Assembly (NCBI GenBank): GCA_963691655.1 | Contig: CAVNUY010000017.1 | Span: 62,001-126,000, forward strand | Reading direction: 5' to 3' | Origin: Toxonevra muliebris | Taxonomy: Eukaryota; Arthropoda; Insecta; Diptera; Pallopteridae | Length of the DNA stretch: 64,000 nt | Part shown: one piece after another, positions 24,201-37,167 of the stretch | Position numbering within the stretch: the first letter of the stretch is position 1 | How the letters are laid out: each line of letters begins with the position of its first letter | The notes under the pieces: model-generated | Databases searched by the model: none | Told to the model about the DNA's origin: nothing | Seen by the model: only the letters and a program-made list of their open reading frames with translations | Position numbers and translations under genes: made by a program

Positions 24201-24845
24201 AAATCCCTTGAATCTGTCTACCTTACTTCTAAAATAGCTCTTAACTGTAGAGCGTCTCTTAACGAGATGTCCGATCAGTTCAATCTGCACCTAATTTGGG
24301 TGCCGGGGCATATAGGTATACCGGGGAACGAAACTGCTGACGGGTTAGTTAGAAAAGGAACACTGTTGCAAATCACTCCTGACAAGGAGCATATAGGCGT
24401 CCCTATGGCAACGTGTAAACTAAGGCTAGCCACGAATGCAATAAAACTTACTAACGAAAGGTGGTCACTGGAAAACACCTGCAAAACTACTAGACTCATT
24501 TGGCCTAGGCTGGATAGTCGCCGGACAAATGACCTGATACATACCAACAGGCACTTCATCAGTACTGTGACTTGGGTGATTACTGGACATTGCCCCATTG
24601 GAAAACATGCAGAAAGACTGGGTCTTCCATATAGAAATCATTGCAGGAGCTGTGGCAACGAGGAAGAACAGGAAACTGTAACTCATCTTTTATGCGAATG
24701 CCCAGCTTTGATTCACGTACGAAAGAAACATCTGGACAATTTTGTCTTCGATGACCTTAAAGACTTGACTAACATCCAAATCAGACACCTACTTAACTTC
24801 CTGAAAAGTGCTCAATGGTTCAAATGGCCTGATTTAGAGGGATAG
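21225..24845 (+). CDS. LOA-like ORF2 polyprotein (EN-RT-RNase H), intact
   Basis: I choose ATG at 21225 (MLRVVQINLHHCK) because the endonuclease domain starts there; the frame is open further upstream inside ORF1. The protein would be 1206 residues. Domains in order: apurinic-type endonuclease (QEPW, GDVNAH near residue 132, SDHRY); reverse transcriptase (SPGPDG, PQGGVLSP, YADD near 660); RNase H (FYTDGS near 922, TDSQ, WVPGHIGIPGNE); and a C-terminal Cys/His cluster (CRSCGNEEE near 1141). All catalytic motifs are present and no stop interrupts the frame. It would nick the target and copy its RNA at the nick. It overlaps ORF1 by phase, so translation probably relies on reinitiation or coupling (inference). 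Confidence 0.9.
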   Translation: MLRVVQINLHHCKLASANLLLRLMSGGEDIALIQEPWITNNQVRGLSNTGFKLFYVRDKGKPRSCILVKKNLNANILSNYSNGDTVTVGLEHPNGGFWVTSIYLAHDHQGSLLPSPLEESIREARKRNISHIVAGDVNAHHTSWGSSDTNTRGELLFDYLLSTNLLICNIGTEPTFITSNRQEVLDITLASELLSRKVRDWRVSNENSFSDHRYIQFSLEVQQPELPVFRNRKKTDWLLFKDTINHSLSSIAIEQPSNAHELDNLVNVLTSSFKHATESCCPIVRPRGKQKPPWWSTELSSLRLECRKAFSTAKYSRSNDDWTSYKTLLKVYKKETRKAQRSSWENFCGSISKFSEASRLRRILSTSPSIPSFFQKVDGNWTTSSEESLELLFDTHFPGCSKDNLAPTLSHIPETVSNSPLGHSIIDKNKIRWAINSFKPFKSPGPDGIIPAELQTVSEIVLPWLETIFKACLHLCHIPSSWTVVNVTFIPKAGKCSHSKPKDLRPISLSSFLLKTLERLIDTFIRHKVDRDVLSQSQHAYCKGKSVETALNSLVFTIEQALHFRDYTLVAFLDIERAFNNVFPEAIIHALETLEVEAPLRKLIHSLLTRRVIKSKLGGSSITRYAHRGTPQGGVLSPLLWTLVVNGLLLSLEETGCKVIAYADDIAIAISGKFPNTLGDVMQSALNILTKWTGNCGLSVNPQKTELVLFTIRYKVPPFIAPSLNGTRLVLNEEAKYLGLILGKKLSWKQNTRWRVDKAITALYSCKRAIGTKWGMQPHVVHWLYTSVVRPILMYGVAVWWTALDKAIHMNMLLKVQRTASLCITGALRSTATKSLDIMLHFLPLDIYGKHCAASTALRLNSISEWSTGRSGHSTILNNFSFVPKTIDYTLAKPIFNDEFDTLIPDRQEWEDGERFQKDSIHFYTDGSKLDGRVGAGIFCEELDVNLSFRLPDHCSVFQAEVTAIKEVTYWLRYNVISKRDICIFTDSQAAIKSLESVYLTSKIALNCRASLNEMSDQFNLHLIWVPGHIGIPGNETADGLVRKGTLLQITPDKEHIGVPMATCKLRLATNAIKLTNERWSLENTCKTTRLIWPRLDSRRTNDLIHTNRHFISTVTWVITGHCPIGKHAERLGLPYRNHCRSCGNEEEQETVTHLLCECPALIHVRKKHLDNFVFDDLKDLTNIQIRHLLNFLKSAQWFKWPDLEG

Positions 24846-24943
24846 GGACTTCGCTCCTTTTGTATGGTATCGCAATGGGCCTGTCTGGCCTAAGTGTGCT
24901 GGCGTTCGCTGGCAGCCATTTTAACCTAACCTAGTGCATTGGC

Positions 24944-25445
24944 GACCACGTTTATGCCAATTTGGGCTTTTTTCGCGCTGATAAGCTTTGCGGTTTTTTA
25001 TATCCGTCTCTTTTTTTTTTTTTTTTTGTTTTTGAATCACTTGTTTTTCTTTGTTTTTTTGGTTGGAATTTGGGTTAACAGAATTTTGTACTTTAGTTTT
25101 TGATTGAAAGCATTGATAAAAAGAGGATGGAATTGAGTTTGTGATGTGCTTAAACCATTTGGTCTGCTGATCGATTAAGAGGGTAGGTTAATGTAAATGT
25201 GGCGTATACATCTACCGAAGAAGTCAGATCTACGTGTAGCGGCACTGCACGCAAAGTAGAGACATTTGCCTTGAAGTTCTGCGCGAAACGAAAACTTCTT
25301 CAAATGAACTAAAAAAATGCAATTTTATTTTTAGACTTATTTGAAGTATTCTTTTCTGGCAAACAGCACAACTTTTATTGTTAAACAATTTAGAAATCGT
25401 AATTGTTTTAAATACAGTTGAAATTTTCGCGTTTCCAGTTCAAAC
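24944..25445. other. Flank of the LOA element, no gene
   Basis: T-rich DNA without a supported gene. It should be continuous with 19300 before the LOA insertion, but no P450 first exon is recognisable in it. Confidence 0.5.
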
Positions 25446-26904
25446 CATTACAAATTTGCAGTTAACAGACAAGGCGAACTTCAACTTCTAAAAATTAAAT
25501 AAAGCACCAATTTCGTGGGATATTGGAACCAGTAATCGCACTATTAACCTCCAACATCAAAGGTGACAGCAGTAGCTTCTGAAAAAAAGCAACATCGTCA
25601 ACTATAACATACATCCACAGCAGCAAAGTAAGACAATTCCAATGAAATGGGAAAGTAAGTTGGCGCAAATTTTCATATATAATCCGTACAATTTTTTTGT
25701 TAAAATATATGTAGAAATTTTCATATGTACAAGTACAGTCCCTCACTTTAAAATTATCAAAATCTCAATATTTTGCTTATATATACTGAAAGTACAGTCG
25801 CTTATTTTAAAATTACAGTACAATATCCAAATCTTAATTATATATTACTTTACATAATACTTGTTTAATACATAACATCAAATTTAACTCAAGGAAAATT
25901 CAGAGACAACCGTTAAAAGTGGGGTACATATATATAGCCCAAAGGATATATACATAAATACATATGTATATGCAAAATTTGGCCCGATTTTCTTTATATA
26001 TTCAAGTAAACGCACGTTTCAATTCCTTTCGTTCCGCGATCGCAAAATCCTTTTTTTTATATAAAGTACCACAAAGAGTACATATGTACACTTTTTTGGC
26101 GCCTTTTCTATACTTATATACACATATTATATATCACGAACTACTTTCGGTTTTTCAGCTTGTTTACACTTAGCTTAATTTTATACATAAGTTTACACTT
26201 ATAAGCAAACGCAAGCTTAATTTTGGTCGTTTCTAATAACAAATTTTATCTATCAATTCACACTCATAACTTCAGTTGGGTTACTACAAAAAAAAAAAAT
26301 TAATAAGACCTTTATTGAAACTAAATTAATCTAAGTTTTAAAAAGGCTCAAGTTGAATACATCTGTATCTATCACCTGTGAGTTGGAAGGAAGTTTAACC
26401 CAATGAACATATGAAATGCACATGAACAATATTATATAAAAAAACAAACAAAAAAACCATTGTTTTGCATAGCTATTTAATATATACTACAGTAGACCCT
26501 CGTTTACGTAGTATCTCTTCTCAACCTCTTTTAAATTAAAAAAAAAAATAAATAAAAATTTTCAAAGTTATTTAATTCTATAGTAGAACCTCGCTCACGT
26601 AGTCTCTCTTATTAAATTTTTTTAATTTGAATTAATTCGAATTCTCCCAAAATTATTTAATACTACAGCAAACTCTCGTTTTGCTTATATTACAAAAATA
26701 ATTGAATTACTCTTACTATTTTCCGCAATACACCTGTGATCCTTTGTATTAAAAATATTAGCATTACAGAAAACCCTCGTTCTGCACAGCTAATACATTA
26801 ATGGAATATTAGCTTAAAAATGATTCATTACAACATTGGTTGAATACAATAAACCCTAGTTTACATAGTTGATTGGCCCTTTTTATCACTATATTTTTGT
26901 TATT
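25446..26904 (+). mobile_element. BEL leader copy (uninterrupted reference copy)
   Basis: This matches the long 5' leader of the BEL elements at 32947-38985 and 42060-43267. At 25941-25960 it contains the uninterrupted AAAGGATATATACATAAA, which in the 31947 copy is split by the ovo-carrying insertion. The right end stops at TTTTGTTATT (26904), where the minus-strand CR1-group element starts. No LTR or gag is attached. Confidence 0.85.
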
Positions 26905-27207
26905 TATTTTTATTTCAAAGCATTCCTAATGCCACAAGATTTACATCTTATATATTACAGGCATTAGTTACATATATGAATTTTTAAGATTAGATTTAAG
27001 TAAAAATAAAACAATTTAACAAGTAAAAAGGGCAGTAAGAATTATGCAATACATACAATATCAACAAAATTAATTAAATTACAAAAAATATCTTTAATTT
27101 TACATTTATTTAACAATTAGCAAAAGGTCAATATATGGGGTGACAAAGAAAATCAAAAATTAAATAAAGAATAATAGCAATAGTTTATTATTCAAAAGTT
27201 TAAGAGT

Positions 27208-30051
27208 TTACTCATTCAAAAATTTTAACAAACTTACTCTGAATTGCAATGCGTTGCCAATAAGCTGCAAGTGGTTTGTTAACGAGTTCCATAGACGGAT
27301 GGCATACATAAAAAATTGACGCTCAGAAGTCAGACATGAATAAGATGGTATTAAAATTTGTTTCCCACGTAATGATTTCATGAAAGTCAGTCGCTTGTAT
27401 AGATAACATGGTTCCTTGGTATATATGATCTTGTGCAACAGGAGAATTGTTCGAAATTTTAAGAGATTGTCAAAAGTGGTGTTAAAAATTTGTATGGCAT
27501 ATTTCGAAACATGGCTTCTACGACTCAGTCCAAATACATATCTCGTTATATTATTATATACCACTTTAAGCTTGGTTTTACTAACGATGTCACAATTTGC
27601 AAATATCTCGCAGCCATATAATAGGACAGGAACGAGATACGTTTTTGCGAGCAGAAGCCTGATTTTTAATGGTGTAAAGTACTGTACGGACCAAAGATTA
27701 CGGAGTCTACCATATACTCTCCCAATAGCACAAGAGATTTGATTGTCCCAAGTCAAATTTCCGTTGAAAATAATACCTAGATTGTTGGCCTTATTAACAT
27801 AGTCAATTTCTATTCCGTCAAAATTCAAGGTCGGTAGGTTACTAATATCAATAAGTTTCTTACAAACAACCAAACATTTGGATTTTGTCGGATTTATGCT
27901 CAAACCATTTCTGAGTGCCCAGTTTTTTACTATATCTAAGTCTTTATTGAAGTCAATTATGCGGCTATATAATGAGTCACGATCAGTATTAGTATATAGT
28001 TGTACATCATCAGCATATATGTGTATTTTGCAGGTTTGGAGTGATTTGGGCAAGTCATTGATGTACATTATAAACAAAAGAGGTCCTAATACAGAACCCT
28101 GAGGAACACCTTTAGTAACAAATAGTGGGTCTGACATAATGTCACCCACACATACAGATTGTGATCTTTTATATAAATACGATTTAACTAAATTAACTGC
28201 TGACGAGGAAAAACAAAAAACATTTAACAATTTCTGACACAATACTTCATGATTTACAGTGTCAAAAGCTTTTGAGTGGTCAAGTAAGGTAAGTATCATT
28301 ATTTCGTTCTTTTCAATAGCACAGCGAATATCTTCAGAGACGTCAATAAGTGCTGTAATACTGCTATGTTTTGGTCTAAAGCCAGACTGTTTACTAGTGA
28401 TTAGCGAATTTTTTTCAAGAAATAGATTGATTTGATAGGACATTATTGATTCCAATGCTTTAGAAAAGTAAGGCAGTATAGATATTGGTCGATAATCACT
28501 ATTATTCTTAGGCACGGGTATGACTTTTGCTATTTTCCAACATTTTGGAAAAATAGAGGTCATAAGCACAGTATTGAATACATGTGTTATTATAGGTAAT
28601 ATTATTGGTAATAATGCTTTAACAAAAATAGGATGGACTAAGTCAAGACCAGTGGCATTCGATTTTATAGACAAAAAAGCCTGAAGCACATCACATTGAT
28701 CAACATTATTAAAGCTAAAAGTATTTCCCGAGTTTAAGACATTGGTAGTACTATAGAAGTTATTATTGTCCAAAGGTTTAACTGGAATGTCTGTAAACTT
28801 AAAGTTAATATAATTTAAATCATTTTTGGTGACTATTTGCTTTGGCAATGTTTTGCTACTAATGCCAATATCACGAACATGTTTCCAAGTTTCTTTACTG
28901 GAAACAGATTCTCTAAATCGCGATTCATAATATTTTGTTTTTGCACCCTTTATCTCTTTTACCACAGCTGCCCTGGATGTAGTAAATTCAATATATAACT
29001 CTGGTGTTTTATACCTTTTCTAGCGGTTGTATTTAAGGTTGCGTATACTAATCAACATTTTTATGTTGCGATTAAACCACGGACGTTGAGTATGTTTAAC
29101 TGTCTTCGTTTTAAGGGGAACAAAGGTATCAAAAAGTCTATTTATGTGTTGTTGTAGAAAACATGTCTGGTCATCTACAGAAGCCATACTATAAATTACA
29201 GACCAGTCAATACCCGCAATCTCATCTTTCAATAAACCATAGCTAATATTTTTGAAGTCTCTGTAATTGTATGGTTGGGAATTATTTCTAAGTTCAAAGT
29301 CATAAATTAATAAAATAATATCGTGTCTTGAGAATTCAGGTGCAGAGATTTGGTCATAAAGTAGGATTTTAGATTTTTTATTAATAAAGAAAAGATCTAA
29401 AAGACTATTTGAAGTTTTAGTAAAATGAGTTGGAGTGGTATTATTGGTCGGAAAGAGTCCTAAAGTTTGCATACTGTCAATTAAGTGTTGTTCAATGAGT
29501 ATGTTACTGTTGAAGTCGCCGCATATTATAATGTTCGTATAGTTCAATGTTAAGTTCTCAATTATGTCAATAAATGGTAATAAGTCAATTGATCTATTAG
29601 GTCCGTAGACACACCCAACTAGAGCTTTATTCGACTTATTACTAACTTCTAAAAATAAATATTCAATGATATTACCAGATTGAGACTTGCAGACTTGTTT
29701 ACAAGCAATATAGTTTTTTACAAAAATAGCCACACCTCCAGCATGACTGTCCCTATCCGACCGAAAGAGTTGATAGCCTTTGACCTTAAATAAATCATCA
29801 CACATCGTCATAGAAAACCATGTTTCAGATATGCATATTATGTCAATATTTGAACCTTCAAAAATTAGTCTAAAATCGTCAATTTTCCTTACGAGACTTT
29901 GCGCATTTAGATGACAAATTTTTAGACCAGACTTCTGTTTGCTCAGAATACGAATCATATTGAATGTGCCGTCTGTGGAACTATTCTGTCTATGGTTTCG
30001 CATATTTAAAAAATTTACCTTTAGCAACGCATGCTTCAGAATATATCTCAC
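27208..30051 (-). CDS. CR1-group ORF2 (EN-RT) with one in-frame TAG
   Basis: The frame starts MRYILKHALLK at 30051. The endonuclease has LNAQSL, SETWF, GDFNSN (near residue 177) and RHDIILL. After YNR an in-frame TAG (29020-29022) interrupts, and the same frame continues at once into the linker. The reverse transcriptase follows with VIPVPKNNSDYRPIS, DHSKAFDTVNH, PQGSVLGPLLF and IYADDVQLY (near residue 680). There is no RNase H, as expected for this group. The last codon is at 27208. Without the stop the protein would be about 950 residues. A single stop in so long a frame suggests a young copy. Confidence 0.85.
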
Positions 30052-30170
30052 GTGTTATGTTATTGAAGTTTGCTTTTGTCATTTTTGGGATAAAGTTTTT
30101 GAATGAGTAATTGTAAAAGTTAAATATAAAATAATAATAATAATAATTAAAATATTGCATATAAAAAAAT

Positions 30171-31028
30171 TTATTTACGAAAAAAGTTGTGTTCCGTATG
30201 TCCAAGTGGCTGCAAGCTCATTAGATAATTTAGTGCCTCGATGGAGTTGACACAGGTGGGTACATCCTCAGGAAACCGTTTGATGAATACTAGTCCACGC
30301 CGTGTGAATGACGACCACAATTGCTTATTTTTCTTATATCGGATCGATGTTCTCAAGATGTGGTAGTTAGCAGCTGTCAAGCATTCGTTTATATAAAGCG
30401 GAGCATCAGATTGAAATCCCGCACGGTTAAGCTTAGGAAAACCAGAGTTCGCCTTTTTGAAAATGTCCAAAGTCTTTAAAAATTCGTTTTTTATGTACGG
30501 CGAAGTTAGTTTTATAATAATTGGTGGGTCCGTTTTAGCAGTCTTAGAGTTTTTATTAGGTAGTCTATAGATATTATTGACAACTACTGCTGGCATATTA
30601 ATGGAGTTGCAAATTTTTCCAAATATTTGACCTAAGTTTTCATCTTTGTGGTGAGGAATACCATTCAAACGTAAGTCGCACGCCACTGCCGCATTTTCGC
30701 GCTTATCGTTTTGGCTTTTTAGGCTAGATATTTCAGTTTTGAGTAGTTGAATTTCACTCACATTTGCTTCAAGTTGTGCCACTCTGTCTGTAATAGATTT
30801 TAGTTCACGTTGAAATCCGTCAATTTTTAAACTGATTTCAGTCAATATTTTGTTTTCAGATTCCATAATTTTTCCACTAATAAGTTCGAGATGTTTTTCC
30901 AGGCGCTCATCCAGCAGCTGCCATAATTTAGGAGGTACATCACACTCCGATAGCCGAGGTGTTTTGGCATTTGGAGTTTGCAGAGATTGTTGCAAATCCC
31001 GAATACGTTTTGATGCTTTTGTTGTCAT
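30171..31028 (-). CDS. CR1-group ORF1, coiled-coil RNA-binding protein
   Basis: An intact 285-codon frame starting MTTKASKRIRDLQ. Residues 35-110 form a long amphipathic helix likely to be a coiled coil (ERLEKHLELISGK, KSITDRVAQLEANV). A folded segment with DLRLNGIPHHKDEN and a basic C-terminal domain with YKKNKQLWSSFTRRG follow. The layout resembles ORF1 of many insect CR1/L2-type elements (trimerising coiled coil plus nucleic-acid-binding domain). It would coat element RNA. About 120 bp separate it from ORF2. Confidence 0.75.
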   Translation of the reverse strand: MTTKASKRIRDLQQSLQTPNAKTPRLSECDVPPKLWQLLDERLEKHLELISGKIMESENKILTEISLKIDGFQRELKSITDRVAQLEANVSEIQLLKTEISSLKSQNDKRENAAVACDLRLNGIPHHKDENLGQIFGKICNSINMPAVVVNNIYRLPNKNSKTAKTDPPIIIKLTSPYIKNEFLKTLDIFKKANSGFPKLNRAGFQSDAPLYINECLTAANYHILRTSIRYKKNKQLWSSFTRRGLVFIKRFPEDVPTCVNSIEALNYLMSLQPLGHTEHNFFRK

Positions 31029-31120
31029 AATATTTGTGTATGATTATTTCAATATTAGTTTGATAGTTTAATATTAAGTAGGTTTGTCAGTTGGCAACTC
31101 TTTAATTATATTATTCGACT

Positions 31121-31270
31121 ATAAAATTTGACAAAAAATATTCTACAGAATTTATTAATTAAAAGCTGAACGGTTTCAAATTCCCCGCAAAAAACAGCTC
31201 ATTCCCCGATTCCACGTATAAATTGAAATTTCCCACCAACCGGGGAATTCTCCGCAAGTTGGCATCGCTG
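31121..31270 (+). mobile_element. hAT right-end fragment, copy 2
   Basis: The last 150 bp of the hAT at 13773-15232, followed by the same CAACGGAT (31271-31278). The left part is missing at the junction with the CR1-group element. Confidence 0.85.
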
Positions 31271-31278
31271 CAACGGAT

Positions 31279-31946
31279 ACACAATCATACACAAAGTAAA
31301 TCAGCTGATAGCTGCAACACTCTCAACTCTCTTTCAACGTACGGCATAGTTAAATGTTGCCCAACTTTTTACGTTACTTCAACGTATACCTTGTGTATGG
31401 GCCACACTACATACGATTTCATATATTTTATAGTAGTTGTCAGTTGTATACTTTGCTCTCACATACACAAAGGACTCTATGTGCCAAAGCCTTTAATGAA
31501 ATTTAGTGCAGAGATGCATTGGTGTCTATGTCAAGTTGTGGGCTATAAAATTCGGCCGCAAAGTGGGCGTGGCATTTTCGCAAAAATCCAATATCTTCTT
31601 CACATCGAGCTAAATTAATAAAATTTAATATGGAGACTTACTTGTTCCGCACTGAACCAATTTTCAAATATGGGCCTACTCATGGGCGTATCAAAATTAA
31701 GGGAAGAGGGTTGTGCCTGGACGATAGATGCCCAAACAAAAGTATTGGGCTTTGCAATCTTAGGTAGGAGGAATGGCGGAACTAAGGGGCGTAGGAAAGG
31801 AGGAGGATTTGGGATTAAATGGCCCTTACTCCCCTCCTCCAACTCCCCCTTCCCCATCGCCTACCTAACTCCCTCCCTTCCTTACTGATACGAATTTCAT
31901 ATATTTGATCGTTGGGCACAAATAAAAAAAAAATGTTAAAGGTATG
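31279..31946. repeat. 668-bp block, copy 2 of 3
   Basis: Same length and content as 15241-15908, with scattered substitutions. It sits between the hAT end and a full BEL LTR. Confidence 0.85.
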
Positions 31947-32395
31947 TGTCGGAACCAGTTCCGAATGAATCAGTCGTTTCTCATTTTGTTATTATTAAAA
32001 TGTAATTTCTCTTTTATTGATTTATTGAAATGTGTTAATCTATTGTAATTCCTCTTTTATTGATTTATTGAAATGTAATTTTATATTGTATTGAATGCAT
32101 ACTGAATTGCCTTAATGGAATTTTGTAATAGAATTTAGTACTTCCTATTTATCATAAATTTATCATCTCCATGTATTTTAACGGCAACGCCGGCTATATA
32201 AGCCCCCTGCTCGTAATCGTCGGGCAGAAGCTGAAGAATACTCGCCCTCAATACATTTGTATATTTCTCTTTGCAAATCTCTTTCAATTTCCTACTTATA
32301 TAAAAGTGTAATCTAAAACAAGTTAATTATTAAATGAATTTATAACGATCAAAATCTTTCATTTACAAAAAAGGAAATTATCATAAACTTCTACA
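31947..32395 (+). repeat. BEL 5' LTR, copy B
   Basis: 449 bp starting TGTCGGAACC and ending CTTCTACA, with TATATAAG at 32195-32202. Nearly identical to the LTR at 41066-41513. Confidence 0.85.
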
Positions 32396-33452
32396 TGGTC
32401 CTTCGAGCCGTTCGTCGTTCAATGCTAAAACATTTTAATCGGCGCGCGCTCATAATAATCGATAATCGTGCGTGTTGTCACAGCTTGTCCATTTCTAGAA
32501 CTTTATAACGGTAGAACCTTTGCAAACTTTTAAAAGCACACTTGAAAATTGAAAGCAGCATCAACTAAAGTAAAAATTTCATGAAAATACGCTCTAAAAT
32601 TGAATAATGTTGCTTAAAATTTAAAATTAAATTGAACGAAAATAATTTGCACATGAATTCTGGTAGTGAAAATCAGTGGAAAATGACTTAAAACACGGGT
32701 TTGAACTGAAAATACACCATATTTCTGTACGCCATTTTGTTTCGAGACTTCCCTGCCAAAGGAGCGCCTCGCTTGACTAAAACGCGATTGTTACGCGCAG
32801 AATAATTAAAAAATTTGAAAATAAACTAAAGAACAAAAAAAAAAACAATTAAAAAGCGAGGAAAAAACTAAGACGTTTTTCAAATCTGTGCCCAACTTGT
32901 GTTCTTTGGCTGCAAAACACAATTATCCATATAAAAATAAAAAGGGGACATTACAAATTTGCAGTTAACAGACAAGGCGAACTTCAACTTCTAAAAATTA
33001 AATAAAGCACCAATTTCGTGGGATATTGGAACCAGTAATCGCACTATTAACCTCCAACATCAAAGGTGGCAGCAGTAGCTTCTGAAAAAAAGCAACATCG
33101 TCAACTATAACATACATCCACAGCAGCAAAGTAAGACAATTCCAGGGAAATGGGAAAGTAAGTTGGCGCAAATTTTCATATATAATCCGTACAATTTTTT
33201 TGTTAAAATATATGTAGAAATTTTCATAAGTACAAGTACAGTCCTTCACTTTAAAATTATCAAAATCTCAATATTTTGCTTATATGTACTGAAAGTACAG
33301 TCGTTTATTTTAAAATTACAGTACAATATCCAAATCTTAATTATATATTACTTTACATAATACTTGTTTAATACATAACATCAAATTCAACTCAAGGAAA
33401 ATTCAGAGACAATCGTTAAAAGTGGGGTACATATATATAGCCCAAAGGATAT

Positions 33453-33863
33453 TGTTGGAACGAGTTCCAACTAATGCATTTTCTTATGTTTTTCTATCGC
33501 TGTTATGTTTGCTTATGTTAACCTTGTCCATGCGTCAAGCATATTTTAAATTACTCTCAAAACAAATTCAGCTTTGATTGCGTGCGGTTGAAAAACGTGG
33601 ACTTCACTTTATATTTTCTTTTGCTGTGTGTGGAATTTTTTGAATAGAAAAAAACATCTTATATTTATTTACAAAAATTTGTAAAGAAATGTGAAAACAA
33701 TTTGTACAAAAGTGAGCTTTAACGTATCGCATTGTTAAAAACGAAAAGACTGCAATAAATAACAAAGAAAAACGTGAACGATTTCTCATAAACAAGCGAA
33801 TTCGAATTAAAAAAATAAAATCCCAAAGATTATTATTTTTGTGTGGTACGTGTGTGCTAAACA
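33453..33863 (+). repeat. Left LTR of the ovo unit
   Basis: 411 bp from TGTTGGAACG to GCTAAACA. It has an AATAAA near its centre-right and a terminal dyad TTGGAAC-GA-GTTCCAA. Oriented away from its normal position relative to ovo: it lies downstream of ovo in antisense. Confidence 0.85.
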
Positions 33864-34725
33864 AATTATTAACAATATTCATTGTTTTAAAATTTATTTG
33901 CTATTTAATTAAAATGATTTTTTCTCTTTTCCGTGTAATATTTAAACAAAATGTACATGATTCAACTTATATAAGTAGGAGTTAGGGGTAGTGGTAAAAA
34001 AAATTTGAAAAATTAATAATTTGCCTTCAAAATTGAGTGCAGGGTAGCAGCAGCGCGAAATAAAATGAATACAATCTTTAAATATTTCGTATGCGGTACT
34101 AAATTTTTCTTAAGTTGATGCTATGATTAATAATAAAAATAGTAATATTACATTTGTTTATAAAACATTATTAAATATGTACGTGTACGTACGCATATAT
34201 ATTCATAAATTGTATATATGAAGAAGATATGAACAAGTGAAGCTTATATGTAAACTATACAAAATCATTGGAAATGTGTAGTTGTAGTGCTAGAAATTCA
34301 GTAAGGCGCAAAGAAAATTTAACTTAAAATGACTTCAAACTTATGAATGAGTAAAAAAAAGAACTTAATGATTTAATTGTTATACAAAGAAAATACATAT
34401 TTCCAGTAATTTCATATTTCAATCAACACTTTTGCTGTTTTTCTTTGTTTTTGTAAGTGTTTTAATTATTCAATAATTTGAGCGGCAAAAAATTAATTAT
34501 TCTTTTTCCATCTTTTCTTTAAATTTAAAATAACGCGAGAAACTTAAAAGCAATATATATTTCGGTACATATGCTTTAAAAAATTGTAAATACAGGAAAA
34601 AATAATCTCCAACTGAGGGCAGTTTTCAAAAACAAAAAGAAGATATTTGCAGTGGGAACAGTTTTCAAATAGCTGAAAGAGGTGGTTTTGTTTCGTAGTT
34701 ACGCCGTTTTCTATTTTCTTTTCAA
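33864..34725 (-). other. ovo 3' flank / 3' UTR inside the unit
   Basis: AT-rich sequence downstream of the ovo stop. An AATAAA-like signal lies near the left LTR border (minus strand), but no poly-A tract separates it from the LTR. The 3' end was therefore not captured as a polyadenylated tail, or the tail was lost. Confidence 0.5.
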
Positions 34726-36705
<1,980 letters not shown>

Positions 36706-37167
36706 CTAATTCATTGTGTTGCCACCTTTCAAACTCTCGTAAAAAGGTGGCAATGCACCAGAGGGCGGTGAATTGGGACCGTAATTGCTACGACCGTCTC
36801 GTCCTCCACCCCTTCCGCCACCAGCACCGTCGCTACCGCTTCCGCCAAGTGCTCCACCGAATCCTGTTGGTGAACCTGCACCACCACTAGGATTTTGATT
36901 GCCGCTAGCGCCTACGCTGCCGCTACCAAAACCGTTAGCGACCTGAAAACTCTGTCCAGCTCCTGTTGACGACGTTCTTCCGTGACCAGCGGCCGCTGCC
37001 AAAAATCCATGAAGATTACGCACTAAACGTGGATTAAGACGCGCCTGTGCTAGGATGGCACGAGCTAAAATTGCGCGACGACGTGCTTCACGCTGCTTAC
37101 GTTTAGCATTCAATGCTTCTGCCTGTTGATGCTGCAGAAACTCCCCGAATTTCCCATCCTGCAGATG
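36706..37167 (-). pseudogene. ovo: Upstream OVO segment ending in TAG
   Basis: The same reading frame as the zinc-finger part, separated only by TAG at 36706-36708. It encodes a strongly basic Arg/Ala/Leu segment (AKRKQREARRRAILARAILA), a Gly/Ser-rich stretch and PPFYESLKGGN. The frame is open back to a TGA at 37168-37170. A CTGCAG|GAT sequence at 37158-37164 resembles a 3' splice acceptor, so upstream DNA may be intron. A 21-bp sequence (37137-37157) is identical to one in the main ovo frame (36370-36390) but is read in another phase. Confidence 0.65.

Larger units (their letters stand above)
19327..24931 (+). mobile_element. Full-length LOA-like non-LTR retrotransposon, copy 2
   Basis: A 5605-bp element bounded by a perfect 12-bp target duplication. 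It has about 580 bp of 5' UTR, ORF1, an overlapping ORF2 and a short 3' UTR ending in TAACC repeats. ORF2 is fully open; ORF1 has one frameshift. The element inserted just upstream of the dead P450. The nearly identical truncated copy at 1926 and the perfect target duplication show recent activity of the family. Confidence 0.92.
26905..31120 (-). mobile_element. CR1-group non-LTR retrotransposon, nearly complete
   Basis: A minus-strand element of about 4.2 kb with ORF1 (31028-30171), ORF2 (30051-27208) and a 3' UTR ending in an A-rich tail (AAATAAAAATAAATAA) at 26905-26920. It replaces the sequence between the BEL leader copy and the hAT fragment. I found no clean target duplication. Apart from one stop codon in ORF2 it looks intact. 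Confidence 0.85.
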
